Origin: Euonymus europaeus
Lineage: Eukaryota > Streptophyta > Magnoliopsida > Celastrales > Celastraceae
NCBI GenBank assembly: GCA_963580455.1
Contig: OY756964.1
Location: forward strand, 22,728,001-22,792,000
Direction: 5' to 3'
Length of the DNA stretch: 64,000 nt
Position numbers and translations under genes: made by a program. Positions 23,013-33,991 of this stretch are shown here, one piece after another. The first letter of the stretch is position 1. Each line of letters starts with the position of its first letter. The notes under the pieces were generated by a model. That model did no database searches. It was not told where the DNA came from and saw nothing but the letters and a program-made list of their open reading frames with translations.

Positions 23013-23803
23013 AATGGCCTCAAAATTCTAACTGATTTTGATATCATAAAAATATGAGTCGAACTATATCCTAAGACATCCCTCTTGATTGATGGCTGCC
23101 ACAGATTTATACGTGCCGTTGACCCATGTACAAGATTTTGTCCATCATAAATGACGATTGCACTCTATAACCATATATGCACAATTGAAATAATTAAAAT
23201 ATCATTTAAAGGATATTTCAAAATTTTGTTTGAAGTTTAAATTTTATACACTCTCGTTTAATTGGATCGCTTATTGGATATAGTTTTTTTAGTGCTTCTT
23301 TCTAAGGGGAAATTTGGCTTAGGTCATAATCAACTAACTTTTGAGAATAAAAGGACAGTGATACAAGACGGACCCCACACCTCAGAGGCGGCGCACCGCA
23401 TGGGCCGTGGGTTGTCAACTCTCAGAGGCTGGCGCATCAGCATGAGGCCTAGCCCATCCGCATCAGGGCTGCAGCCCGTACACCCCAACCCATAAGGGAT
23501 GTTGAGGCAAGGTTTCAAACTCCTTACCTCCTTTGAACGGGGCAACCCATTCAACCAAAATTGGTAGTTTTTTTTCATCAATATAGTCGATGGTATCTCC
23601 GTTTGAGCTTTTTGTGTAATGCTCAAACTTTTCAACTAATTAATACCATCAAAAGGTAAAAGATCAAGAACATTAATTACCTTTGTAGTCATCGACCCTT
23701 CGATCTTGTTTACTGTCATGGGTACATCTTGATAATTCAGAGCTGAAATCAGAGTATTTGTAAGAAGGAAGAATGTCAACAAAGAAAAAACTAGGAACTT
23801 CAT
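23013..23803 (-). pseudogene. Truncated neprosin-like gene (copy 3, exons 1-2 only)
   Basis: Exon 1 (23681-23803) encodes a signal peptide almost identical to copy 2 (MKFLVFSLLTFFLLTN), with a normal GT donor. Exon 2 (about 23013-23164) begins SAIVIYDGQN and keeps ARINLWQPSI, but similarity stops after the codons for about 45 residues, near 23010, where the sequence turns into unrelated DNA. Exons 3-5, with the second catalytic Glu, are missing. A GC-rich insertion (23300-23565) lies in intron 1. Confidence 0.82.
23300..23565 (-). mobile_element. GC-rich SINE-like insertion in intron 1 of neprosin copy 3
   Basis: This segment is absent from the same intron of copy 2. On the minus strand it begins TTGGTTGAATGGGTTGCC (A-box-like) and has GGAGTTTGAAACCTTGCC (B-box-like) about 40 bp on. 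The rest is much richer in G+C than the flanking intron. No clear target duplication was found. Confidence 0.4.
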
Positions 23804-24375
23804 TGTTCGAAGTGCCATGTAATTAGAGGTGAACAATGAAGGTGAGTATAATTAACATTAATTATATTATTTATATATATATAGCATTTCAAACCAAAAA
23901 AAGTTAAGAAATTTGCATATGAAAAGTCAAGAGAGAGTTCTAGACAAAAATAGAAACTTAGAACCTAGAATACATCTACAGATGATAATTAACATTGATT
24001 ACATCTATGATGGGGTGACAATTGCTGCTAGTATTGGTATCTAATGTCGGTTGGTTGGACTTAGTAGCTAACTTCTTTTAAAAACCTTGTGAAGGTTTAA
24101 TATGAGCCGGTTGTTGAACAAACTTGTAGAGTTTATGTTAAATTTAGGGCTAGGCATCAAGCCGGACTGATTCTATCATAACTAAAATTTTTGGGCCCAA
24201 ACCCAAATTTAGCATTCACGCTTCTACTCGGGTATGAAATAAAAATAATAAATAGCCCAAGCCCGACTTATGGGCCGAGCTTCTGGCCATTGTTCCCATG
24301 CAATTTGTGTTATGTCTCTATAGATTAGATGGTCACCAAGCCAAATATGGCGTAACACGTGATTGTAATGAAAAT
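23804..24375 (-). repeat. Upstream unit of neprosin copy 3
   Basis: Homologous to 22401-22965: gtataattaacattaatta, tatatatata, catttcaaaccaa, tgtcggttggttggact. It precedes the truncated copy 3. Confidence 0.75.
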
Positions 24376-25489
24376 GAGCCTTTGTTTTGAGCAACATTTA
24401 TTAATATAGTGGGCCCACTGTATTTTCTTTTTGTTTTCTTTTTAAATTTTCTTATCAATTCTTCATGCAATGAGAGCTGGACCCCTCAAGTGAAACAACT
24501 GAATAAAAAATTAGAACAAGCAATGGCCCATGACACAAGTAGACAACTGGAAGTCTGGAACAGGCATGGCAGTGAGCAATGAGCCGAGCCATTTTTAGAC
24601 TTCGGGCTTGGGCCAGGCCGACGTTAAATTAGTCCATGGGGGTATGCTTCGGCTGGACCTGGCCACAAAACTCAAACACAGATCGAAGTTCTTCTTCTAT
24701 TCCTTCACTTGATGACGATCCAACCTCTTTCAATGGCGTTGCAATAACACCCACTTTTTTTCTTCTTCTTCTTCGGATTTATTAATTATTATGTGTAATG
24801 AATACTCTATCACCAAATTTTTAAATTTTGAATACAAATTTCAATCGAACATTATTAGATTTTAATGCGCTTTTTTTTATCCTAATCTAGCGTTCTATAA
24901 CACATGTTATACACACACATGAATCCTGAGCAATTCAATTCACGAGTTGGGTAGTAACCTGTTTCAAAAATGAATACACTTATATATTAAGAAGAGTTAA
25001 ATAATTGATTTTATGTTCAACAAAAAAATATATATATTAAAAGGTCATGTGGACCATGTGGCTCTTCTAATCATGTACCATGACAAATTTGAAATAGATA
25101 GTGGATAATGTATGATGCGTTTTTTTACTAATGTAGTTATATTGAAAAATAGATTTTGATGATGTAGATGAATATGTGACTTGATATGTAAATTTTTTTT
25201 TAATGGAGAAATTATAAAACGTATAAAGATTTGTATTTTATTGACGTGGTTACGCTAAAAAACATATTTTGATAACGCAATTGAGGAAATAAGGTGTTTC
25301 TCGTTGGTGTTGCTTTTTAAGTTTTTAACTCGTCAAAGGTTGGTTTCTAGAACTCTTATATATAGTGCTTGGTTCAAATCCCATGGGCCTAAAAAGCATA
25401 TACAAATGAAAAATCCTACAGCTCACGTGACGGCGAATTTGGGAGAAACTAGCCTAGTTTTGGCTGGACCTTAACTTCTTCAATGGAAG
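24376..25489. other. Intergenic stretch upstream of the PPR gene
   Basis: No coding frame. AT-rich, with the PPR 5' leader presumably in the last 100-200 bp. An out-of-frame ATG at 25483 lies just before the start used. Confidence 0.5.
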
Positions 25490-27631
25490 ATGGTAAGACT
25501 TCTTCACGTCTTGCTGAATCTCGTAACCAAGAAGCAGCAGCCTTACGTTATATCGAGGTCTCTATCGTATGCAGCTGATCGCCAGTTAACTGTGTACCCA
25601 CCTGAAGTCACTCAAGACATTGCTTCTTCCGTCCACTCCATCTCTTCAAACCCCTATTCCGCCATTCTCAGTCTTTGCAAAAGCATCCATTCTATAAGAA
25701 AAATCCACGCTTTATTCATTGTAAATGGCCTTACCAGCGATCTTTTATGTAATACGAAATTGGTCAGTTCGTATAGTACGTTTGGGAAACTTGATTATGC
25801 CCGGCAGGTGTTCGACAGAATACCAAGCCCGGATCTTTATTCTTGGAAAGTGATGATTAGATGGTATTTTTTGCATGATTTGTATTGGCAGATTATTCGG
25901 TTTTATACCCACATGAGGAAATGCATCAAAGAGCATGATAATGTTGTTTTCTCCATCGTGTTAAAGGCTTGCTGTGAATTGCGGGATTTTGTTGAGGGGA
26001 GGAGGTTACATTGTGAAATAGTCAAGGCAGGGAATCCTGATAGTTTCTTGTTGACTGGTCTTGTGGATATGTACGCAAAGTGTGGACAAATCGAATTTTC
26101 TCGTCAAGTGTTTGATGAAATTGTGGATAGAAATGTTGTTTCATGGACTTCAATGATTGTTGGGTACGTACAGAATGATTGTGCTGATGAAGGATTGATT
26201 TTATTTAATTTGATGAGAGAAGGGTTGGTTGAGGTTAACCAATTTACATTGGGGAGCTTAGTCACTGCTTGTTCAAAGTTAGGTGCCTTGCATCAGGGGA
26301 AGTGGGTTCATGGTTATGTAATCAAGAGTGGTTTCCATCTTAACTCACACTTAGTGACTGCTCTTCTAAACATGTATATTAAGTGTAAGGAGACTAGAGA
26401 TGCTGTATCTGTATTTGATGAGCTTCCTACTGTTGATCTTGTCTCATGGACGGCAATGATTGTTGGGTATGCTCAGAATGGCTATCCTGCGAAAGCTTTG
26501 AAGTTGTTCATAGACAAGAAATGGATTGGTATCTTGCCCAATAATGTTACCACCACAAGTGTGCTCTCGGCTTGTGGACAGTTGGGCAATTTATATTTGG
26601 GAAGGTCAGTTCATAGTCTATTGATTAAGCTTGGGCTTGACGATCCTGCTGTAGCAAATGCTCTGGTGGACATGTACGCAAAGTGCCATCGGATTGATGA
26701 TGCTCGTTCTATGTTTGCCACAGTTTCAGATAAAGATAATGTTGCCTGGAACTCAATGATATCTGGGTATTCTCTGAATGGGTCTGTATATGAAGCTCTT
26801 CAATTATTTCATCAAATGAGGTCAGAAGCTTTCTCACCTGACGCAGTCACAATGGTTGGTGTCTTCTCTGCCTGTGCTTCCCTTGGTTCTTTCCACATTG
26901 GTTCTTCTCTTCATTCTTACTCCATTAAAGTGGGTTTACTATCATCTAGTGCATATGTTGGTACTGCCCTTCTGAACTTTTATGCCAAATGTGGAGATGC
27001 AAAGTCTGCTCGCACTGTTTTCGATGGCATGAATGAGAAAACTGATATAACCTGGAGTGCTATGATCGGTGGATATGGGGTGCAGGGGGATAGTAGTCGG
27101 TCCCTTGCACTTTTTAGTGATATGTTGAGGGAGGAAATGAAACCTAATGTAGTAATGTTTACAAACATTTTATCTGCCTGTAGGCATACAGGGATGGTTG
27201 GGGAGGGATGGAAGTATTTTAATTCTATGTGCCAGGACTATAATTTTGTTCCTACCAAGAAGCATTATGCTTGTATGGTTGATCTTTTGGCTCGTGCAGG
27301 CAGACTGGAAGAAGCCTGGAATTTGATGGAGAAAATGCCAGTTCAACCTGACGTTTCTCTTTTTGGAGCTTTTCTACATGGATGTACATTGTATTCTAGA
27401 TTTGATCTTGGAGAGGTGGCAATCAGGAGATTGCTAGAGTTGCATCCTGACAAAGCTTGCTACTACGTACTCATGTCTAATCTGTATGCTTCAGATGGAA
27501 GATGGAGTCAAGTTAACGAGATGAGAGAGCTAATGAAGCGGAGAGGGCTGAGCAAGTCCCCTGGCTGCAGCCTGGTGGACATGGATATTGATAATGACCT
27601 CACATTCTCCAGAGTTGCATCACTGCCGTAG
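25490..27631 (+). CDS. PLS-class pentatricopeptide repeat protein, E subgroup (AT2G03380-type)
   Basis: A single intronless frame of 713 residues, as is usual for plant PPR genes. After about 60 N-terminal residues with organelle-presequence character (basic, Ser-rich, few acidic residues), P, L and S repeats run nearly end to end, recognisable by VDMYAKCGQIEFSRQVFDE, VSWTSMIVGYVQN and TLLxxx-type helices. The C-terminal E region (LLELHPDKACYYVLMSNLYA, GRWSQVNEMRELMKRRGLSK) is present; there is no DYW deaminase domain. Such proteins bind organellar RNA one base per repeat and commonly direct C-to-U editing or other processing, in mitochondria or plastids. Its position next to ClpF matches Arabidopsis AT2G03380/AT2G03390. 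It converges on ClpF, the stop codons lying 0.86 kb apart. Confidence 0.93.
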   Translation: MVRLLHVLLNLVTKKQQPYVISRSLSYAADRQLTVYPPEVTQDIASSVHSISSNPYSAILSLCKSIHSIRKIHALFIVNGLTSDLLCNTKLVSSYSTFGKLDYARQVFDRIPSPDLYSWKVMIRWYFLHDLYWQIIRFYTHMRKCIKEHDNVVFSIVLKACCELRDFVEGRRLHCEIVKAGNPDSFLLTGLVDMYAKCGQIEFSRQVFDEIVDRNVVSWTSMIVGYVQNDCADEGLILFNLMREGLVEVNQFTLGSLVTACSKLGALHQGKWVHGYVIKSGFHLNSHLVTALLNMYIKCKETRDAVSVFDELPTVDLVSWTAMIVGYAQNGYPAKALKLFIDKKWIGILPNNVTTTSVLSACGQLGNLYLGRSVHSLLIKLGLDDPAVANALVDMYAKCHRIDDARSMFATVSDKDNVAWNSMISGYSLNGSVYEALQLFHQMRSEAFSPDAVTMVGVFSACASLGSFHIGSSLHSYSIKVGLLSSSAYVGTALLNFYAKCGDAKSARTVFDGMNEKTDITWSAMIGGYGVQGDSSRSLALFSDMLREEMKPNVVMFTNILSACRHTGMVGEGWKYFNSMCQDYNFVPTKKHYACMVDLLARAGRLEEAWNLMEKMPVQPDVSLFGAFLHGCTLYSRFDLGEVAIRRLLELHPDKACYYVLMSNLYASDGRWSQVNEMRELMKRRGLSKSPGCSLVDMDIDNDLTFSRVASLP

Positions 27632-28494
27632 CTTTGGCTAGCCCAATATTTTTTTCCTGTCAGGAGGATCTTTCTTTCCTAAGTCGTTTACAGCATGTCG
27701 TCACCACAAAAGATGATTCAAGGCGTTTAGCAACAATACTTTATCATAGGAAGGCAAGTCCGCTGTGTATTTTGGATCGCTGGTTCCATGGTCCTTGTTA
27801 GGTGTCCCCTGGCACTTGTAAATCCGTTCACAAACATGTTGTCAAAGAATTGAACTATTTTTTCTGGCCACGGGCTTTTAGAGATGCATATTGGGAAACA
27901 TCTCTTCATGTGGTAAGAGGGAAGCGTGTGATATGGATGGTCCTGCACGAATTTAAGATTGAGATGGTGCCAACCGTGCCGGAGGTTGGGAACGCCTGTG
28001 GATGGGAAAGGTTAATTTAACCATAGAGGACTCTCAGTTAACTAAAGATGGAGTCAAAACTTGATGGATATTTTCCATTGGTTCAATTCAAGTTCTTCTG
28101 TTCTTTGTAATTCTAGAATGTTAAAGGATATTCTCCTCTTGAGATCTTATGCTGAGATTAGTCATTGGCACAATTACTATTAAGCTTTGTTCTTTACATA
28201 TCTAATATACAGTAATGAAGAAGAAAAAAAAGTAAATGGAGGCACAATATTTTGTCTTTGTCCTTCTATAAGCAACCACAGGTTCTTAACGATTACAGGC
28301 CACTTGACTTCTCAATAATTTACAGATAATTTACAGTGGCCAAAAAGAGAGTAGATATTTATGTGCATGATACAGGATCCTAAGAAAGGTACCAAAAATT
28401 TCAAGCAATATAGGAACTGAATAATCAAGAAAATAGGGAACTACTCAGAAGTCAAGTTTCACATTGGCTGCTAAATAAATGTAACAATAGTTCT
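27632..28494. other. Intergenic region between convergent PPR and ClpF genes
   Basis: Presumably holds both 3' untranslated regions. The short plus-strand frame at 27802-28020 has no recognisable domain. Confidence 0.6.
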
Positions 28495-31400
28495 TCATCC
28501 ATCATCTCCATTTTCCTTGTCCTGGTGATCATCAGGCACTTCATGCCGTGGCCTATTATACTTCTCCCTCAGCTGCTTGATAGGGATAAAATCTCCGGCT
28601 GCATCCATCCCGTAAAATAGAAACGATATGTAAGGATGATCGAACCTCTCCTGCATATATGGTCAATGGACATATGATACAGGATGGAGCGGAAAAAAGA
28701 GAGGATCCGGATTCATGTTTTCCAATTACAACAATATACTCACCATGGCAGGTTGGTCAAGCGCCAACAAATTCTCTTCTGCAACTACAACAAAGGAACA
28801 CATTTCCACAAGCTCATCAGAACGTTAGCAAGAAAGTCAGTAAAAACTTATATAACAATACCCATATAATATCAGAGAATTGCAAATCCAAGCACTTTGA
28901 GAATATGCTCCACAATTAAGTGCCATGCACTACAAGATTCAAAATGTATATATGCATGGTAAACAACACCTGTCACCTGTTCACAAAGCCCCTCGCAGTG
29001 GTCGGAATTGAGGATAGGCAAGTTGTAAGCTGAGCTTACGCACATAATATGTGAAGAGACTGTTCCAGGAATTGAATCTTTGACCTTGAGGTTGCACCTC
29101 TGCAACTCTTCCACTAGGCCACATAGTTATGCATACATAATACATGCATAGAGATACAAATCTAGAAGGTGCAGATGATGCTAAGCACAAAGCTGTGAGG
29201 AGCCATACAGATAATATGACTTAGTACATTAAAAAAATTACAGAAATGAGCTCTTCTTACCATATGCCACCAGTATATTAGGGTCTGCATGTACGTTGAC
29301 CAAAACCTTCAAAACATTTGAAATAACATAACATTATCAGTTCCTCTATGCACGAAAATGGATGCTCACTCATCAAACTGATGAAATGAGCTGGGGAAAA
29401 AAAAGATGGCTAGATAGATATGCATGTATCCCACATTTTGGATCAGGCTCCTAAATATGTATCAACTATTACTGAAACTTTTTGGATGGCAACAATATCA
29501 ATTTATCAGAAAATAATTAAAAAAGTGCCAAAATGCAGAAAGAGAAGACTCCTACTATCCCCTCATTAACAATCACTGGGTACAAGCACTCGGCTCTGCC
29601 AAATCACCAAACATACATCTTCTGCAAGATCATACTTCCAGTCTCTCAGTTAAGGTGAGTTCTCCACTGTGGATCGTAAGTTTTTTTGTATAACTAATAA
29701 ATTATATTAAATTATTAACTCTAAGAAAACAATTGTAACATAAAAATAAACAAATTGCATAACCATTTGTGAGAGCTTCTCTCTTTTTTTTAGGCAAGAG
29801 ATAGCAGCATATGACCCTGTACGACTAAGTTATAGACTTTTAGTAGACATCTGTTTAGTAAAAAAAAAAAAACAAATTGAAATTGATTTTTAAGTCCACA
29901 ACTTCCTGCTTTTCTTTTCTGATGGAAAATACTCTTCCTTCTCATCGCCCCTCAGGCCAAAACAAACCCAGAATTCAGAGTTGAAGAGTTCTCAACATTA
30001 AAGTTTATTCTTAGATTATTTTGTTATTTCACAACAATTCAGAGTGTCACCATTTTGTCTATCTTCAGTGTCACGCAATACAAAAGAATCCCAAAAGTGG
30101 ATCTTACGATATTTCTACTCATTCCAATACTCACAAAATCCTTCAAAATTGATACATATCCTACAATACATTTCTCATATCTTACGATATTATTAATAAT
30201 GGTCAATGACAACTCCCGTACTCAAGGCTCCAGCAATGGATAGAGTCAGGGATAGACACAAGGGACAGAAACAATGTACACGCAGACCTTACCCTTACCC
30301 TGACATAATATGTGTGGAGAGGCTGCTTCCAAGAATTAAACCTGTGACTTCTAGGTTCCGCCCGGACCGCCCCTACAACTCTACCATTGAGCGACATGTT
30401 TGCCTATATCAACAGCTATGATGGTACTCAAAAATCGCTAAGGTTTTGAGTGAATCTAGTAGACAATGTTAGCAAAAGGAAAAAGAAGAAAAAAAACAAA
30501 AAGACGAAGGAAGCCCCAAACAATTCGTAACTGTTTTCACATTGGGCTAGTAGCAATACAAAGGGTTGATCCCAAAAATGATGTAAATTATCCTGCACAT
30601 TTAAAAGCGAAAGGAAGGGGCAATAAGGGCCACCTGATAAAATGGTTGATTAGAACTTCGAGGAAGCTTTGCAACCTGTGCAGCTTCCATCCATGAATCT
30701 GACTCACAGCACACAGGATCCATTCCACAAACCACAGCCTGATAACCTAAGACCAATACATAAGGCACTCAGTACCATACGGAAAAGAAAAGTGGGAGCG
30801 GGAAGAATGAGATTGGAAGTAAATCAGGTCACTAAAGTACAGGTCTTGAGTCTCTTGACATATATGAGAATGCAGGAAATTTGTAAATATTACATTTAAC
30901 TATTTCGGCTCGAGGCAAATTTAGCAATTTATTTTGACATAGTAAGAGAAAGAACATGGTTAAGAAGTAAAAACAATCAAGTAAACAGGTGCCTATTGCT
31001 CCATGGATTGTGGGCTCATCAGGAAGCAAGGAGCCAATTTCTAATTCTACTAAAGGTGCTGTAGTTTACTTCAATTTATATTTTTAAGCTTCCAGTGTAG
31101 ATAGATTCCAGAAAATAGGATAATTAAATTACTTATACAAGGTCAACAATCAAATTGGTTTGATTGAGAACAGCCAAAATTGCATAACCAGTAACTCCAA
31201 TTAAGAATCAGCTACCGAAAATTTTGTGGTTCACTTTTTGTCCCAAACGAAAAGCATATTGTGCATTTTGATATGCTAGAGCTTTTGCAGATACAGCCAA
31301 AGCCTCTGCCTCCATTTTGGAAATCTGATCCCGTAATTCAGCTGCCAAAGCATAGTTCTCACTCTCCACTGCAGTCTGCAGGTCTGCACTGAAAGGGAAG

Positions 31401-32445
31401 AAGCGGGTCTCATAGAACATTCAAGTGGAGCCAATATGCCAAGAAAGGAAACTATAACTAGTAGACAGATTAGATACAAAGGAAGTTAGACAAACTATAA
31501 TGAGATGTGTGCCTCACCGTAGACGTATGAGACTAATAGCCTTGTCTTGAGCTTCGCTCTTCGAAGATGATCCCCTCTTTGCTTCTTGTTGCTTGATGAT
31601 CTCGGCTTCAACCTTGCAAAAAGAGTACTTCCTAAGCATGCTGCAGTTTCATTTATAAATTTCCCTTTACTGGCTAGCTCATTCGCACAAAGTTGTACAT
31701 TTTTTAGCCAGGAAAGACCATTAATTAATGACGACAAACATTGTAAATCCAAGGTGTCAAATCCAACAATCCCCTTGATGATGCAAATGAAGCAGAATTA
31801 GCCATCATAACCGTTGGAAAAAACCATTGCTAAACAAATTTTGTTTCCTCACATTGATGAGTCACTTTTTGTGAAAATCCTTCTTGATGATTCTTCAATG
31901 TATATGGGAAGTAGTGAGATCTAACCTCGGTAAGCTTATTCCTCAGTTGCTGTGCAATATCATATTGCTCCATATTCAGAGCATACTGCAACGCCATAAA
32001 ACCCAACCAAGTAAAGGTCATTAGCAGAAAGCATTGCATGCTGACATATTTTAACATGTCTAAAACTCAATAATGTATAGCACATATAAAAGTATGGTGC
32101 AACCTGTACTCGAGTTGCCAAATCTAATTGGAAGAAAAATACCAATATATCCTCATTAGCACTCTCACTACGTTCAATACTTGCATCCAACCGCACGTCA
32201 CCCCCCTTATTAAAAAACCATCCAGCTTGTGCTCTCAAATCTCTTTGTCTCAATATAATGGGATTACCCATTAAGTATAAACCCATCACGCAATGATTCC
32301 AGGGGTACTGTTTATCAATCCCAGAGGCAATATGAGATTTATGATTATCCAATAGTTTGGAATGCCTTCTCCATAAGTAAGTTGACCCATGAGCCCAGCT
32401 GTTTCCAGAAGTTGTGAGAATGCTCGAATACAGACTTGGCACCAT
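28495..32445 (-). CDS. CLPF: Clp protease adaptor ClpF, chloroplast (UVR and YccV-like domains)
   Basis: Eight coding exons, all with GT-AG borders: 32104-32445, 31926-31985, 31518-31612, 31216-31388, 30634-30746, 29261-29306, 28744-28784 and 28495-28650. They join in frame to 341 residues, close to the roughly 330 of Arabidopsis ClpF (AT2G03390). Order: plastid transit peptide (about 1-85); ERSESANEDILVFFFQLDL; helical region and UVR motif (LQTAVESENYALAAELRDQI, about 166-190); AYAFRLGQK-like entry (QYAFRLGQKVNHKIFG) into the YccV-like domain with GYQAVVCGMDPVC, NQPFYQ, RFDHPYISF and FIPIKQLREKYNRPRHEVP. In Arabidopsis ClpF works with ClpS1 to deliver substrates such as glutamyl-tRNA reductase to the stromal Clp protease. 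Introns contain two SINEs. Exons 1-2 and the promoter are duplicated at 1-1291. Confidence 0.95.
28985..29128 (-). mobile_element. tRNA-derived SINE in a ClpF intron
   Basis: On the minus strand TGGCCTAGTGGAAGAGTTG (A-box) is followed by GGTCAAAGATTCAATTCC (B-box) and then ACATATTATGTGCGTAAGC, a layout shared with the copy at 30238-30402. It lies between exons 7 and 6. Limits are approximate. Confidence 0.7.
30238..30402 (-). mobile_element. Au-like SINE in a ClpF intron
   Basis: On the minus strand TCGCTCAATGGTAGAGTTG (A-box), CACAGGTTTAATTCTTGG (B-box) and, downstream, GGGTAAGGGTAAGGTCTGCG, a feature of plant Au-type SINEs. It sits in the intron between exons 6 and 5. Confidence 0.75.
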
Positions 32446-33208
32446 TTCAAAAGGTTACTGAAATCTCCTTTAACGGTTCAAAATACAACTTTCTTCCAGA
32501 TTGTTGTTTACCAAGACCTGCATCACTAGATGATAACAATTGCGAGTCAATTTTCAGCGGAAAAGATAACCTAACAATATTACATTATAATTCCACTTAG
32601 AACATCTCTTATCAAATCACCTAACAATTAGCAATAAGTGCGTATCAATTACTATTCAGGGGAAGCCAACGTGTGAAGAAATCAGCATTCACTCTATGGT
32701 TGAAATTCAAGTTATAAATAGGGAAAAAAACAAATTTAAAATCATGCACTCAAATATGATTGGTTAAAATTTCAAAACCCTTTTCCTCTACTTTTCTTTC
32801 TAAAGAAAAGGAGAGAAAAACCGAAATTTACCGTCAAGGATCCAAAACCCCTTTCCTCAACTCCAGCGCTCATTCTAGGTGACGGAAACCTGAGGTCAAG
32901 CAATTGTGCGTCCTTGGGTGCATGGAATTGTACACGCAATATAACACAGTCTAAGATTTCCCAGTTACGTAAAATATGGTATGTGATACTACTACATTTT
33001 CTCAGAGACCAAACAGAAATTTCAAAAACTCCCTCAAAAACTAACTAAAATATACCCCATATGGACAAACACACACAAACAGCCATGGATTGTGTACTCA
33101 CATAAACGATTTAACGGGGGAGCCTACCAGAGAGTTGCCGAGGAAGAAGAGCAGAAATCTCGTCCTCACAGATAATAGATTGGGCATAAACAAATGACAC
33201 CAGATTGT
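31918..33208. repeat. Right copy of the near-identical 1.29-kb duplicated segment
   Basis: Matches 1-1291 with one mismatch seen. This copy is in the complete ClpF gene and so in the expected syntenic place; it contains exons 1-2 and the promoter-proximal region. The left limit is set by the window edge in the other copy, the right limit by real loss of similarity at 33208. Confidence 0.97.
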
Positions 33209-33991
33209 GGACCTCAATTTCTGTCAGAGACCCAGCCCAAAGACGTTGTTTAGTAGAGGCCCAAAATCTACAGCCCAACTAAGCCCAATGACATTGCTTA
33301 TTCTACAATCCAGCCCAATGGCATTTCCAAATTTATTTGTGATTTTTTATTTTTCCCAGTTTTTGCTATCCAAGTGGTTGTTGGTTCAGTTCCATATGGA
33401 CGGGCTTTATTTTATAAAAGATTATTTGCAAGCGCTAAAGGATGGTAGATCATTTTATTTTATAATCTGTGATGAAGAATATGGAGGATGCACAGATATG
33501 GAGTTTTGGATGAGGACAAGTACAAGCTTGATGATATTTACCTCTCCATATTATTTGTTAACTTAATCTTGTCTTTCTTGTCCACAACAAGAAGTTTACC
33601 TCTCTATAGAATGATAGTCTCCATGTGGTTTTGTATACTGTATTAAAACTGAGATGGGATGCACGTCATGAACCCTACACGCCTTTTCACATGATCTGTA
33701 TGAAATCGTGTACGTCAATTGTGATAATGATAGATAGGAAAGAAAGAAAAAAAAACTTTGGCATTGCAAAACTCAAATGACCTTGTATTATTGAGCCATT
33801 TGAAATAATACAAGAACCCATCTTCCAACAAACCGATTATTGCACATAAATTTAAAAAATAGATACAAAGCCAAACTATTGTCCACTATTAACAAGCCAA
33901 CTTAATGAAGACAATAGACGAACTAAAATGAAGAAATCATGATCTCGTGACACTTTTTATCACATCATGAAACTGAACTGTTCTGGGATGC
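32446..33991. other. ClpF upstream region and spacer to the macro/CRAL-TRIO gene
   Basis: 32446-33208 is the ClpF 5' region (leader and promoter, also present at 529-1291). 33209-33991 has no supported gene; the plus-strand frame 33207-33566 starts within the duplicated block and shows no domain. Confidence 0.5.

Noticed and set aside
33207..33566. 119-codon plus-strand frame upstream of ClpF
   Set aside because: Its start falls at the end of the duplicated block and nothing in it resembles a known domain.
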